Shown: piece by piece, positions 40,584-49,874 of the stretch | How positions within the stretch are numbered: position 1 is the first letter of the stretch | Layout: each line of letters opens with the position of its first letter | DNA from: Xylanibacter ruminicola | Lineage (GTDB): Bacteria > Bacteroidota > Bacteroidia > Bacteroidales > Bacteroidaceae | Reading direction: 5' to 3' | NCBI GenBank assembly: GCA_015060625.1 | Contig: SUYC01000012.1 | Span: 1-64,000 of the forward strand | DNA: 64,000 bases | The notes under the pieces: model-generated | Told to the model about the DNA's origin: nothing | Database searches by the model: none | What the model saw: only the letters and a program-made list of their open reading frames with translations | Program-made: the position numbers and the translations under genes

Positions 40584-41276
40584 TTAATCTTTCAGAGAAT
40601 AAGTGATGGTAGTTACCACACGCAGTTTCTTGATATAGGGTGTGTTCTGATCGCGGTCAACAATCTCGAACTGCCCCTGACCGGCTGTCTGTATCTGGCC
40701 CAACTCGCTCTGGCTGGCCTCAGCAAACTGCTCGGCTGTTTTCTGCGCATTCTTAATGGCTTCGGCCATCATCTCTGGTTTCATTTTCTGGAACGAAGCA
40801 TACTCATACTGTGGGTTACTGTTCTCGATAGCCACACCCTGTTTGAGCAACTCGGCCTGTTTAAAAATGGCCTTGTTAACCTCGGTTACCTTACTGGTAG
40901 CCACAGTGATGGTGGTATTCACAATGTAACGGAAGTTTTTCTGGTTGTCGCCCCACTCGCGTGCCTCCAGGTCGCTGATGGTAGGCGGATTGACCGTAAT
41001 CTCCTTCTCATCAAGCCCGTTCTGTACCAGGAACTTCTTAATCTTGCTGGTTTGCAAGTTAATGTTCTCATACAGCAATGGCAGATCGTTACCCGTCACC
41101 TTGGTGTCGATACTCCATGTAACCTTATCGGCAGGCACCTCGCGCTCGGCCAAGCCCTTAACCGTCACCTTACGATCCTTGTTGGCAAAGTTGTCAATAC
41201 CAGCCTTTACAAACACGCCCAAAAGCACGATGCCTATAGCAATCAGTGCTGATGCAATCATACGATTTTCTTTCAT
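40584..41276 (-). CDS. SIMPL (DUF541) domain protein
   Basis: A 230-aa protein with an N-terminal membrane anchor ([19 protein letters not shown]) and a SIMPL domain: [38 protein letters not shown], and the end [15 protein letters not shown]. Relatives form large periplasmic or envelope oligomers; a role in stress protection has been suggested in other bacteria. A near-consensus CATCTTTG at 41308-41315 is a possible -7 element. Single-gene unit. Confidence 0.85.
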   Translation of the reverse strand: MKENRMIASALIAIGIVLLGVFVKAGIDNFANKDRKVTVKGLAEREVPADKVTWSIDTKVTGNDLPLLYENINLQTSKIKKFLVQNGLDEKEITVNPPTISDLEAREWGDNQKNFRYIVNTTITVATSKVTEVNKAIFKQAELLKQGVAIENSNPQYEYASFQKMKPEMMAEAIKNAQKTAEQFAEASQSELGQIQTAGQGQFEIVDRDQNTPYIKKLRVVTTITYSLKD

Positions 41277-41401
41277 ACGCTTATATGTTTTGATTGATTC
41301 AACGGTGCAAAGATGCGAATTTTTTAGATAAGTTGTATGGGGAAATCCCTATTTTTTTGTTATTAAATCCCTATTTCGTTAGGTTATTACTTTTTTTTAT
41401 G

Positions 41402-41409
41402 TATCTTTG
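41402..41409 (+). promoter_or_regulatory. -7 element (TATCTTTG) of the GNAT gene
   Basis: TATCTTTG 31 bp before the ATG at 41441; it probably also serves the LytTR gene downstream. Confidence 0.55.
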
Positions 41410-41440
41410 CACACAATAACAAATTAAACTTTAACAAGAT

Positions 41441-41908
41441 ATGATACGATTGGCAGAGAAACGTGATATACCGAGACTGATAGCACTGCTACACCAGGTG
41501 AATATGGTGCATGCAGAGCTGCGACCTGATTTGTTTAAGCCCTATACCACCAAATACAACGAGCAGCAGCTGGAGGCATTGTTGACCGACACTGCAAACC
41601 CCATCTTCGTGCTCGACGACGGCACCACCGTGCTAGGCTATGCCTTCTGTATGGTGACCGAGGTGAAGAACCACCTGCTGCTGCAGGATGCCAAAACGCT
41701 CTATATCGACGACATCTGCGTGGACGAGAAGGCACGCGGACAGCATGTGGGCAAACAGCTCTATGAGCATGTTCGCGCCTATGCCAAAGAGATTGGTTGC
41801 CATCACATCACACTCAACGTGTGGACAGGCAACGAGCCCGCTCAGCGATTCTATGAGAATATGGGTATGCAACCGCAAAAAACAACGATGGAGGTGATAT
41901 TGGATTAA
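41441..41908 (+). CDS. GNAT-family N-acetyltransferase
   Basis: A 155-aa acetyltransferase. The acetyl-CoA pyrophosphate loop is seen in VDEKARGQHVGKQLYEHV (Q/RxxGxG/A-like), preceded by the strand LYIDDICVD and followed by HHITLNVWTGNEPAQRFYEN and a terminal MGMQPQKTTMEVIL. The acceptor is unknown. It ends 6 bp before the LytTR gene, so the two share a transcript. Confidence 0.88.
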   Translation: MIRLAEKRDIPRLIALLHQVNMVHAELRPDLFKPYTTKYNEQQLEALLTDTANPIFVLDDGTTVLGYAFCMVTEVKNHLLLQDAKTLYIDDICVDEKARGQHVGKQLYEHVRAYAKEIGCHHITLNVWTGNEPAQRFYENMGMQPQKTTMEVILD

Positions 41909-41914
41909 AACGCT

Positions 41915-42742
41915 ATGAAGAATCTATTGACACGAAAATATCCTTTTGCGCAGAGCAGTCACTGGTTGAGAGACAGCGTGATTTACGGCCTCATCATCTG
42001 GGCCATTCTCTATCTGCTGCAACCTTTCGGGTTCAGTCAGTATCAAGGCAACAAATGTCTGGTAGCAGCTGCCTTCGGTGTGGTAACGATGGTGTGCTAC
42101 GTGCTCTATGGCTACACCGTGATGCGCCATCTGCCCAAACTGGTGAAGACCCTGCGCGTATGGCACGATGGTGCAGCAGTGTTAGGACTGATACTATGTA
42201 TAGCCATTGGCAACTTTCTGCTACTGGTAACACTGTTCGACATGCCCGTCACACTCAGATTGTTTCTCCTGTTTTTCTGGTGGACGCTGATTATCGGCAC
42301 CGTCATCACAGCCATGTCGGTAGGTATCGAGTACAATCGCTACCTGAAACATCAGATGGAGGCGCTGCTGAACAACACCGCCGAGGAACAGCGCGACATC
42401 ACCATCACGATACACGACCAGAACGTGCGTGGCAACGATCTGGAGTTGCCTATCAACAACCTATTATATATAGAGGCGCAGAAAAACAATATTGCCGTGT
42501 GCTACCTGCGTGACGACAAGCCCACCATCATTGAGCTGCACACCACGTTATCGGCAGCCATCGATGAGTTGCGCGACTACGAGAACATCTTTCAGTGCCA
42601 CCGCTCGTTTGTGGTCAACGTGAATAATATCACCCAGGCCAAAGGCAACAGTAACGGCTATCAGCTGCGCCTGACCAACAGCTATACCACCATACCAGTT
42701 TCGCGCCAATACGTGCCCCGATTAAAGGATTTTATTGCTTAG
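41915..42742 (+). CDS. Membrane-bound LytTR transcriptional regulator
   Basis: A 275-aa protein with four predicted transmembrane helices (about 22-41, 47-68, 88-110, 113-137) and a C-terminal LytTR DNA-binding domain (about 170-275, LLYIEAQKNNIAVCYL, FQCHRSFVVNVNNI). It has no receiver domain, so it is probably a one-component membrane sensor-regulator. A TonB receptor gene follows after 112 bp, and that gap holds a 10-bp direct repeat at 20-bp spacing that could be its binding site. Confidence 0.85.
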   Translation: MKNLLTRKYPFAQSSHWLRDSVIYGLIIWAILYLLQPFGFSQYQGNKCLVAAAFGVVTMVCYVLYGYTVMRHLPKLVKTLRVWHDGAAVLGLILCIAIGNFLLLVTLFDMPVTLRLFLLFFWWTLIIGTVITAMSVGIEYNRYLKHQMEALLNNTAEEQRDITITIHDQNVRGNDLELPINNLLYIEAQKNNIAVCYLRDDKPTIIELHTTLSAAIDELRDYENIFQCHRSFVVNVNNITQAKGNSNGYQLRLTNSYTTIPVSRQYVPRLKDFIA

Positions 42743-42771
42743 TCATTCGTCCTTGAAACGCGTCATTCGTC
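42742..42771 (+). promoter_or_regulatory. Direct repeat GTCATTCGTC x2, candidate LytTR binding site
   Basis: GTCATTCGTC at 42742-42751 and 42762-42771, exactly 20 bp apart start to start, about two helical turns. LytTR proteins typically bind direct repeats about 21 bp apart. The repeats lie 48 bp upstream of the -33 box of the TonB receptor promoter. Confidence 0.5.
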
Positions 42772-42818
42772 AGCGCAGTTAGCTTTCCGTCAGCAGTTTT
42801 AGCTGATGGTCAGCAAAA

Positions 42819-42850
42819 TTTGGAACTATGAAAAACGTGCCGTACATTTG
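42819..42850 (+). promoter_or_regulatory. Promoter of the TonB receptor gene (TTTG-N20-TACATTTG)
   Basis: TTTG at 42819-42822, 20 bp, then TACATTTG at 42843-42850. The ATG at 42855 begins only 5 bp after the last G, so the mRNA would have almost no leader. Confidence 0.6.
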
Positions 42851-42854
42851 CGGC

Positions 42855-44906
42855 ATGAAACAGAAGTTTGCACATATCATCATCGGTTTGTTGGCCGCCT
42901 GCAATCTGGGCGCACAGACCATCGTAACGGGAACAGTCACCGACGGTCGCACCCCCCTGCCCGCCGCCAATGTATTTATTGTAGGTACGATCGACGGTTG
43001 TCTGACCGATACCTTAGGTAGGTTCAGTTTCAAAACCACCCAGACGGGTGAGGTCACACTGAAGGTCACCTATATGGGTTACGACGACTACACCCGCACC
43101 GCCCCTGTCGGCGAACTCCAGCATATCGACGTACGTCTGCAGGAACGTGCCACAGCCATCAACGAGGTGGTGGTAACAGCCAGCACCTATAGTTTTGGCA
43201 AAAGCGACGGTTTTAAGACCATGGATGCGCTGGATGTGGTAATGGCAGGCAACTCGTGTGGCGACGTGGTGGCCGCCCTGCAGTCGCTGCCAGGCACGCA
43301 GAAGGTGGGTGAAGACGGAAAACTGTACGTACGTGGCGGCGAGAGCGACGAATGCCAGACATTTATCAACGGCATGCACGTGCTGGTGCCCTACAGTACC
43401 AATACCGAGAATACAGCTGTGCGTGGCCGCTTCTCACCATTTCTATTCAAAGGCATCAACTTCACCCTGGGTGGTTACGGTGGTGAATACGGACAGGCCC
43501 TGTCGGCTGTGCTGCCCATGGAGACCACCGACATGGCCACCAGCGACAAGCTGGGTGTGAGCGCCTCGCTGGTAGATTGGAATATCGGCGGCACCAAAAC
43601 ATTTGACAACAGCGCCCTCTCATTCAATGCCACCTATACCAGCATGGGCTTGTACGACCGACTGTTCACCCAGCGCCAGGACTTTACACGTCCCTATCGC
43701 AAGCTATCGGGTGAGACACAATATAAAAAGGAATACACACATGGCGGTGTGCTGAAATCGTATGTAGGTTACGACCTCACATCGGTAGGTCTGCATGAGG
43801 ACGATCGCCACCTCAGTCTGAAAGAACACAACATTTATGCCAACCTGACTTACAAGACTTCCATCGGTCGCGGATGTACGCTGTTTGCAGGCATAGCCCA
43901 GTCGGCAGTATGGAACCATATCGATGATGCCGTAACTGCAGGTGATCACTACCGCAACTATCGCAACGAACTGCACTTGAAGACCGAACTGCGCAAGATA
44001 GTAAACGAACGTCTGAAGCTATCTGCCGGCATAGAGGATTACCTGCGCCACAGCACATTGGATTTTGCACCCTATCACTACACGCTCGATTACCATATAT
44101 TGGGTGCCCACACCGATGCCCAGTTGCGCGTCATACCTAAAGTATTCCTGAATGTATCGGTCCGCGCCGAACTGCTGCGCACCCGTTGGCAGCTGATGCC
44201 AAGAGCCACCCTGAGCTATATCCCCAACCAGCAATGGCAGTTGTCGCTGGTAGCAGGCAGATATAGTCAGACGCCCAACGACGACCAACTGGGCCAGAGC
44301 AATTACAGCTTAGGACAGAGCACAGCCGACCACCTGATTCTCAGTCTGCAGTACAAAGGTACATCGAATATGCTGCGCATCGAGCCCTATTACAAGCGCT
44401 ACCGCCATCTGCCTTGGATGCAGCAAGACCATTGGCAGCCAGATGGTTACGGCACCAGTCGCGGTGTGGATGTATATGTTGAAGATCACTCCATCTCGCC
44501 TCGCTTGACCACCACCCTCGCCTACTCGCTGAACGATTCAGAGCGCCTGTATCAGCACGACACCGAGCTGTGTACACCCAGTTTTGCCTCGCGCCACAAC
44601 CTGCGTGTGTCGGCCAAATATAGCATGGGCAAGTGCATCTTCGGATTGAGCGAGAGCTATGCCACAGGGCGCCATTTTGCCCAAGGCACCACCCCACATT
44701 ACAACAGTTTAGATATCAATCTCACCTACCTGCTCAGTCCCAAGGTGATTATCTACACCTCGCTCAACAACGTACTGGGCCGCACCAATATCCACCGTTT
44801 CGATGCTGCTGGTAGGGGGATTACATCCAATCGTGACAGATTTTTCTATGTAACAATTTTAGTTTCACTTAAAAATAATAAAGCTTATGACATCAGTAAT
44901 TTTTAA
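42855..44906 (+). CDS. TonB-dependent receptor with carboxypeptidase-regulatory N-domain
   Basis: A 683-aa outer membrane protein. Signal peptide MKQKFAHIIIGLLAACNLGA; a CarboxypepD_reg-like beta domain (about 22-105, TGTVTDGRTPLPAANVFIVG); a TonB-box/plug region (INEVVVTAS then plug to about 215, with YVRGGESDECQTFINGM); then a beta-barrel ending in an aromatic strand. It is short for a SusC-type receptor and no SusD follows, so it is more like small nutrient or metal receptors. The LytTR regulator upstream probably controls it. Confidence 0.85.
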   Translation: MKQKFAHIIIGLLAACNLGAQTIVTGTVTDGRTPLPAANVFIVGTIDGCLTDTLGRFSFKTTQTGEVTLKVTYMGYDDYTRTAPVGELQHIDVRLQERATAINEVVVTASTYSFGKSDGFKTMDALDVVMAGNSCGDVVAALQSLPGTQKVGEDGKLYVRGGESDECQTFINGMHVLVPYSTNTENTAVRGRFSPFLFKGINFTLGGYGGEYGQALSAVLPMETTDMATSDKLGVSASLVDWNIGGTKTFDNSALSFNATYTSMGLYDRLFTQRQDFTRPYRKLSGETQYKKEYTHGGVLKSYVGYDLTSVGLHEDDRHLSLKEHNIYANLTYKTSIGRGCTLFAGIAQSAVWNHIDDAVTAGDHYRNYRNELHLKTELRKIVNERLKLSAGIEDYLRHSTLDFAPYHYTLDYHILGAHTDAQLRVIPKVFLNVSVRAELLRTRWQLMPRATLSYIPNQQWQLSLVAGRYSQTPNDDQLGQSNYSLGQSTADHLILSLQYKGTSNMLRIEPYYKRYRHLPWMQQDHWQPDGYGTSRGVDVYVEDHSISPRLTTTLAYSLNDSERLYQHDTELCTPSFASRHNLRVSAKYSMGKCIFGLSESYATGRHFAQGTTPHYNSLDINLTYLLSPKVIIYTSLNNVLGRTNIHRFDAAGRGITSNRDRFFYVTILVSLKNNKAYDISNF

Positions 44907-45381
44907 GCACGTAGTTGCTACCGTAGTGTTAGTTTTTGCAAGCGTTATGAACTTGAATGCCCAGCAGGCACAGCCATCCTCGCCCGACGAGATGCTGAAC
45001 CAGATTGGCATGCTAAAGCGCCTGGAAGCCATGCAGCCCGACAGCGTGGGACCGAAGTATCAGTTGGCATTAGCCAGTTTGAGCTACGCCATCACCAACC
45101 CACAAGCCCCACAGACAGAGCCCTTACTGGCGCAGGCCGGAAACACCATCGACCAGATGGCACAGATGAAAGGCGCCAACCAGTCGGACCTGTGCACCCT
45201 GCGCGGATTTCTGTTGATGGTACGCATCGTGCAGAACCCTGCCCAGAACGGACAGAAGTACTATCTCCAGGTGCTACAGAACTTTGAGAAAGCACTCAAA
45301 TTAAATCCCCACAACACACTGGCGCAAGAACTGCAGTCCAAGTTTGTTGAGGGGATGATGAAACAAACCGCCGCGCAATAA
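44887..45381 (+). CDS. Periplasmic TPR-like partner of the TonB receptor
   Basis: A 164-aa protein with a signal peptide (VVATVVLVFASVMNLNAQ). The mature part is helical with TPR-like repeats: SVGPKYQLALASLSYAI, NFEKALKLNPHNTLAQEL. It overlaps the receptor gene by 20 bp, so the two are tightly linked. It may assist receptor function in the periplasm; no specific role is known. Confidence 0.75.
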   Translation: MTSVIFKHVVATVVLVFASVMNLNAQQAQPSSPDEMLNQIGMLKRLEAMQPDSVGPKYQLALASLSYAITNPQAPQTEPLLAQAGNTIDQMAQMKGANQSDLCTLRGFLLMVRIVQNPAQNGQKYYLQVLQNFEKALKLNPHNTLAQELQSKFVEGMMKQTAAQ

Positions 45382-45399
45382 GCAGCGCAGCAGCTATCA

Positions 45400-46155
45400 T
45401 TATTTGCGAACAATCACGCTTCCGCTGGCCTGATGGGTAGCCAAAATCAGCACTTCGGCTATCTGCACGTGAGCGGGAGCGTTTGCAGCGTAAACAGCCA
45501 CATCGGCAATATCGTCGCCTGTCAGCGGCTTAATACCTTTATATACATTGGCAGCACGCTCCTCATCGCCGTGGAATCGGATATTGCTGAAGTTGGTCTC
45601 TACCAATCCGGGCTTCAAGTTGGTGACACGTACGGCCGTGTTAGCCACATCGATACGCAGACCGTCGCTCAAAGCCTTGACAGCTGCCTTGGTTGCGCAG
45701 TACACGTTACCACCAGCATAGGCAGCATCGCCTGCCACCGAACCCATATTAATCACATGACCACGATTGCGAGCCACCATTCCAGGCACAATCAGACGGG
45801 TCATCGTGAGCAGACCTTTGACGTTGGTATCTATCATACCATCCCAATCAGCGCTGTCGCCCTCGAATTCAGGCTCCAAACCTAAGGCCAGACCGGCATT
45901 GTTTACCAGTACGTCGATCTCCTGCCACTCAGCAGGCAGACTCTGTATAGCCTGACGGGCAGCCTCACGGTCGCGCACGTCGAACATCAAGGTGAGCACC
46001 TCGGTGCCCTGAGCCTTCAGCTCGTCGGCAATTGCAGTCATACGAGCCTGGTTACGACCAGTAAGAATCACTTTGTCGCCGTTCTGAGCAAACTTGCGGG
46101 CACAAGCCTCGCCAATGCCACTTGTGGCACCTGTTATCAATACAATCTTTTTCAT
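45400..46155 (-). CDS. Short-chain dehydrogenase/reductase (YdfG-like)
   Basis: A 251-aa SDR. NADP-binding TGATSGIGEACARKF; NNAGLAL; catalytic Ser in NMGSVAGDAAY and YCATK (Tyr/Lys). The VFDVRDREA-type acidic-to-basic switch (GRNQAR) indicates NADP preference. It resembles YdfG-type enzymes that oxidise serine or reduce 3-hydroxy-acid derivatives, but the substrate is uncertain. greA lies 13 bp upstream on the same strand. Confidence 0.9.
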   Translation of the reverse strand: MKKIVLITGATSGIGEACARKFAQNGDKVILTGRNQARMTAIADELKAQGTEVLTLMFDVRDREAARQAIQSLPAEWQEIDVLVNNAGLALGLEPEFEGDSADWDGMIDTNVKGLLTMTRLIVPGMVARNRGHVINMGSVAGDAAYAGGNVYCATKAAVKALSDGLRIDVANTAVRVTNLKPGLVETNFSNIRFHGDEERAANVYKGIKPLTGDDIADVAVYAANAPAHVQIAEVLILATHQASGSVIVRK

Positions 46156-46168
46156 AATTTTTGTGTTA

Positions 46169-46636
46169 TTATTCTAACGTTATGCTTTCAATCTTCAGTT
46201 TCACCATACCTGCTGGCACACGCACCTCTACCACATCGCCAACCTTCTTATTAAGCAGGGCCTGAGCGATAGGCGACTTGATACTGATTTTACCTTCGCG
46301 CAGATTAGCCTCGTGGGGACTGGCGATGGTATAAGTCATCTTGGCATTGTTATTTAAATTGGTCATCTCAACCTTACTCAGCAATCCCACGCAATCCTTA
46401 CCCAGCAGCGCGGTATCAATCACACGTGCATTCTCGAGCACCTTCTGCAGAAAGCTAATACGACCCAGCAGGCGGCCCTGCTCGCGCTTGGCTGCATGGT
46501 ACTCAAAATTTTCACTCAGGTCGCCCTTATCACGCGCTTCGCTGATGGCATCCTTACAGGCTGGCAAATCCACCGTTTCAAGTTGTTTCAATTCGGCTAC
46601 GAGCTTGTCCCAGCCCTCTTGTGACATATATTCCAT
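46169..46636 (-). CDS. greA: Transcription elongation factor GreA
   Basis: A 155-aa Gre factor. The N-terminal coiled coil carries the tip acidic pair in ARDKGDLSENFEYHAAKREQ; the C-terminal FKBP-like domain reads YTIASPHEANLREGKISIKS, then PIAQALLNKKVGDVVEV. It rescues backtracked RNA polymerase by stimulating transcript cleavage. Start at 46636 or the ATG three codons on. Confidence 0.96.
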   Translation of the reverse strand: MEYMSQEGWDKLVAELKQLETVDLPACKDAISEARDKGDLSENFEYHAAKREQGRLLGRISFLQKVLENARVIDTALLGKDCVGLLSKVEMTNLNNNAKMTYTIASPHEANLREGKISIKSPIAQALLNKKVGDVVEVRVPAGMVKLKIESITLE

Positions 46637-46676
46637 AATGATACTATTTCGAGTTATTTACTATCAATTCGGCTGC

Positions 46677-46684
46677 AAAATTAG
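46677..46684 (-). promoter_or_regulatory. -7 element (TAATTTTG) of greA
   Basis: Minus-strand TAATTTTG 41 bp before the greA start. Confidence 0.55.
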
Positions 46685-46777
46685 CAAAAAAAACGCATAA
46701 TTTACGATTTAAGGCACTATTTTTGGCAAAGTTTAGATATTTATGCGAATTATGGCAAGTTTTACAATCTTTTTTTG

Positions 46778-46785
46778 TATCTTTG
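46778..46785 (+). promoter_or_regulatory. -7 element (TATCTTTG) of purU
   Basis: TATCTTTG 39 bp before the purU start. Confidence 0.55.
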
Positions 46786-46824
46786 CGCCTTGAATTTTAT
46801 AGGTAAAAAAATTATTATGTAGAG

Positions 46825-47688
46825 ATGGAAACAACAGCAATTCTGCTACTCCACTGCCCTGATCAGCAGGGTATTATTTCGGAAGTAACTAAGTTTATCA
46901 CCGATAATAAGGGAAATATCGTTTACCTCGATCAGTATGTTGACAAGGTGGACGGCATGTTTTTTATGCGTATAGAGTGGGAACTGGAAGGATTTATGAT
47001 TCCTCGCGACAAGATTTACGAGTACATCACCACCCTTTATGCGCAGCGTTACCAAATGAAATTCAGCTTGTACTTCAGCGATAAGCGTCCACGTATGGCC
47101 ATCTTCGTATCCAAGATGAGTCACTGTCTGTACGACTTGCTGGCACGATGGAAGGCTGGTGAGTTTAAATGCGACATTCCTTGTATTGTGTCCAATCACG
47201 AGGATCTGCGCTACGTGGCCGACCAGTTCGGCATTCCCTACTACGTGTGGAGCATTAAGAAAGACCACAGCAACAAGGAGGAGGTGGAAAAGGCCGAGAT
47301 GGAGCTGCTGAAGAAGGAGGATATCTCGTTTATCGTGCTGGCCCGCTACATGCAGATTATCAGCGACGAGATGATAGCCGAATATCCACACCACATCATC
47401 AACATCCACCACTCGTTCCTGCCTGCTTTTATCGGTGCCAAGCCCTATCACCAGGCTTACGAGCGCGGTGTAAAGATTATCGGAGCCACCAGCCATTACG
47501 TGACAGCCGAACTGGATGCCGGTCCTATCATCGAACAGGATGTGACCCGCATTACCCACAAAGATACGCCCGAGAGCTTAGTGCTTAAAGGTAAGGACCT
47601 TGAGAAGATTGTGCTCTCACATGCTGTATCCAAGCACATCCAGCGCAAGATTCTCACCTACAAGAACAAGACAATTATTTTTAGTTAA
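46825..47688 (+). CDS. purU: Formyltetrahydrofolate deformylase PurU
   Basis: A 287-aa protein: N-terminal ACT domain (about 1-80, ILLHCPDQQGIISEVTKFI) and a formyltransferase-fold domain with NIHHSFLPAFIGAKPYHQAY and TSHYVTAELDAGPIIEQDV, containing the Asn-His-Asp site. It hydrolyses 10-formyl-THF to THF and formate, balancing one-carbon pools for purine synthesis. It precedes the his genes by 94 bp holding a CACAGAG inverted repeat. Confidence 0.95.
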   Translation: METTAILLLHCPDQQGIISEVTKFITDNKGNIVYLDQYVDKVDGMFFMRIEWELEGFMIPRDKIYEYITTLYAQRYQMKFSLYFSDKRPRMAIFVSKMSHCLYDLLARWKAGEFKCDIPCIVSNHEDLRYVADQFGIPYYVWSIKKDHSNKEEVEKAEMELLKKEDISFIVLARYMQIISDEMIAEYPHHIINIHHSFLPAFIGAKPYHQAYERGVKIIGATSHYVTAELDAGPIIEQDVTRITHKDTPESLVLKGKDLEKIVLSHAVSKHIQRKILTYKNKTIIFS

Positions 47689-47693
47689 AATCA

Positions 47694-47768
47694 AACACAG
47701 AGAAACAAAGGCACAGAGAGCCACCAAGGAAAAAGGATAAAAACTCTGTATCTCTGTACCTCTGTGTT
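47694..47768. repeat. Inverted repeat AACACAGAG/CTCTGTGTT
   Basis: Arms 47694-47702 and 47760-47768, with additional CACAGAGAG and CTCTGTA words between. It separates purU from hisH and could fold into a stem as a terminator, attenuator or REP-like element. No T-tract follows. Confidence 0.45.
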
Positions 47769-47782
47769 ATAAAAAGAAAAGA

Positions 47783-48373
47783 ATGCAAGTTGCAATAGTA
47801 AAATATAACGCAGGAAATATCTATTCGGTGGTAAACGCCCTGAAGCGCCTGGGTATTGAGCCTACGCTGACTGATGACGCCGAACTGCTGATGAAAGCCG
47901 ACAAGGTACTGTTTCCTGGACAAGGTCATGCTGGCGAGGCGATGGATTATCTGCGGGCCCGCAAGCTCGACATGCTCATACGCGACCTGAAGCAGCCCGT
48001 TTTTGGCATCTGCGTGGGTCAGCAACTACTCTGTAAGCACTCCGAGGAGGGCGATACCGAATGCATAGGCATTTTTGATGCCGAAGTAAAACGTTTCCAG
48101 CCCCAACGCCACGAGGACAAAGTGCCTTGCATGGGATGGAACGAGTTAAAGTTGACAGTTAACCCCATTCTAAAGAATTTAGGTGAGGCTCCTTACGTTT
48201 ACTTCGTGCATTCGTACTATGTGCCTGTGTGTAGCGAAACCATCGCAACGGCAGATTATATTCTGCCCTACTCGGCCTCTATGCACAAAGACAATTTCTA
48301 CACCTGCCAGTTCCACCCCGAAAAGAGTGGTAAGGTGGGTGAACAAATCATTAAAAACTTCATCGATTTATGA
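47783..48373 (+). CDS. hisH: Imidazole glycerol phosphate synthase glutaminase subunit HisH
   Basis: A 196-aa class I amidotransferase. Nucleophile Cys in FGICVGQQLL; His and Glu in CQFHPEKSG. It hydrolyses glutamine and channels ammonia to HisF. It overlaps hisA by four bases (ATGA). The order hisH-hisA-hisF-hisIE is that of the late histidine pathway genes; earlier genes are not in this window. Confidence 0.96.
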   Translation: MQVAIVKYNAGNIYSVVNALKRLGIEPTLTDDAELLMKADKVLFPGQGHAGEAMDYLRARKLDMLIRDLKQPVFGICVGQQLLCKHSEEGDTECIGIFDAEVKRFQPQRHEDKVPCMGWNELKLTVNPILKNLGEAPYVYFVHSYYVPVCSETIATADYILPYSASMHKDNFYTCQFHPEKSGKVGEQIIKNFIDL

Positions 48374-49095
48374 TTGAACTGATTCCCGCTATCGACATTA
48401 TTGCTGGTAAGTGTGTACGACTGACCAAGGGCGACTACGACCAGAAGACCGAATACGGCGAGCCTCTGGATATGGCACGCGAGTTTGAGAAAGCAGGCAT
48501 CAAGCGCCTGCATATGGTCGACCTGGATGGCGCCAAGAGCAAGCATATCGTAAACAGCCACGTGCTGAAGCAGATTGCTGCCGAGACCAATCTCGAGATC
48601 GACTTCGGCGGCGGCATCAAGACGCACCAGGACATCGATACTGCCTTTGAGAGTGGCGCACAGATGGTTACCGTAGGATCGGTAGCCGTTACCAACCCGC
48701 AGTTGTTTACATGGTGGCTGCAGAAATACGGTCCCGACCGCATGATTCTGGGTGCCGACGTGCGTAACGGCAAAATCAGCATTAACGGATGGAAAGAGGA
48801 CTCTGACGAGGACCTGTTGCCATTCCTGCAGAAATATATCGATGCTGGCGTTAGAATGGTGCTGTGTACTGAGATATCGAAGGACGGCACACTGGGCGGA
48901 CCAGCCATCGACCTGTACAAGCGCGTGCTCGACAAGTATCCCGATTTGTACCTGATTGCCAGTGGTGGTGTATCATCAATCAAAGATATCAGGGCTCTCG
49001 AAAATGCTGGTGTGCCTGCCGTGGTATTCGGCAAGGCCCTATACGAGGGAAAGATTGCCCTGAAGGAGTTAATGTATTTAAATCAGAGAGTATAA
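48370..49095 (+). CDS. hisA: ProFAR isomerase HisA
   Basis: A 241-aa (beta/alpha)8 barrel isomerase. [20 protein letters not shown] carries the first catalytic Asp; [19 protein letters not shown] and [11 protein letters not shown] are phosphate-binding and second-half catalytic elements. It converts ProFAR to PRFAR in histidine synthesis. It overlaps hisH; hisF follows after 2 bp. Confidence 0.96.
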   Translation: MIELIPAIDIIAGKCVRLTKGDYDQKTEYGEPLDMAREFEKAGIKRLHMVDLDGAKSKHIVNSHVLKQIAAETNLEIDFGGGIKTHQDIDTAFESGAQMVTVGSVAVTNPQLFTWWLQKYGPDRMILGADVRNGKISINGWKEDSDEDLLPFLQKYIDAGVRMVLCTEISKDGTLGGPAIDLYKRVLDKYPDLYLIASGGVSSIKDIRALENAGVPAVVFGKALYEGKIALKELMYLNQRV

Positions 49096-49097
49096 GC

Positions 49098-49856
49098 ATG
49101 GGATTAGCAAAACGAATAATACCCTGTTTGGATGTAAAGGATGGCGAGACCGTTAAAGGCACCAACTTTGTAAACCTGCGTTCGGCTGGCGACCCGGTTG
49201 AACTGGGCAAAGCCTACAGCGAACAAGGTGCCGACGAGCTCTGCTTTCTGGATATCACAGCCAGTTTCGAGGGGCGCAAGACGTTTACCGACATGGTAAC
49301 ACGTGTGGCCAAAGAGATAAATATCCCCTTTACCGTGGGTGGTGGCATCAACGAGTTGGCCGATGTAGAACGCCTGCTGTTTGCAGGAGCCGACAAGGTG
49401 AGTGTGAACAGTGCTGCATTACGCCGACCAGAGCTGATTGATGAGATAACCAACCGTTTTGGTTCGCAGGTTTGCGTGTGTGCCATCGATGCCCGACTGG
49501 ATGCCGATGGCTGGCATTGCTACCTGAAAGGCGGGCGCGAGCGCACTGAACGCGGACTGTTTGAGTGGGCTCACGAGGCCCAGGAGCGTGGTGCTGGCGA
49601 GATACTGTTTACCTCGATGGACCACGATGGCGTGAAAGAAGGCTATGCCAACGAAGCTCTCCGCGAATTGGCCGACAACCTCTCCATCCCCATCATCGCC
49701 AGCGGTGGTGCAGGAAAGAAGGAGCACTTTCGCGACACGTTTGTTGAGGGGCATGCCGATGCCGCCCTCGCTGCCAGTGTGTTCCACTTCGGCGAGATAC
49801 CCATCCCCGAACTGAAAGCCTACCTGAAGGCTGAAGGCATAAACGTTAGAATATAA
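49098..49856 (+). CDS. hisF: Imidazole glycerol phosphate synthase cyclase subunit HisF
   Basis: A 252-aa barrel. [15 protein letters not shown] (Asp11), [19 protein letters not shown] (second catalytic Asp) and [11 protein letters not shown] are the family motifs. It forms imidazole glycerol phosphate and AICAR from PRFAR and ammonia delivered by HisH. Confidence 0.97.
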   Translation: MGLAKRIIPCLDVKDGETVKGTNFVNLRSAGDPVELGKAYSEQGADELCFLDITASFEGRKTFTDMVTRVAKEINIPFTVGGGINELADVERLLFAGADKVSVNSAALRRPELIDEITNRFGSQVCVCAIDARLDADGWHCYLKGGRERTERGLFEWAHEAQERGAGEILFTSMDHDGVKEGYANEALRELADNLSIPIIASGGAGKKEHFRDTFVEGHADAALAASVFHFGEIPIPELKAYLKAEGINVRI

Positions 49857-49874
49857 ATAAAAAATATAAGTAGC

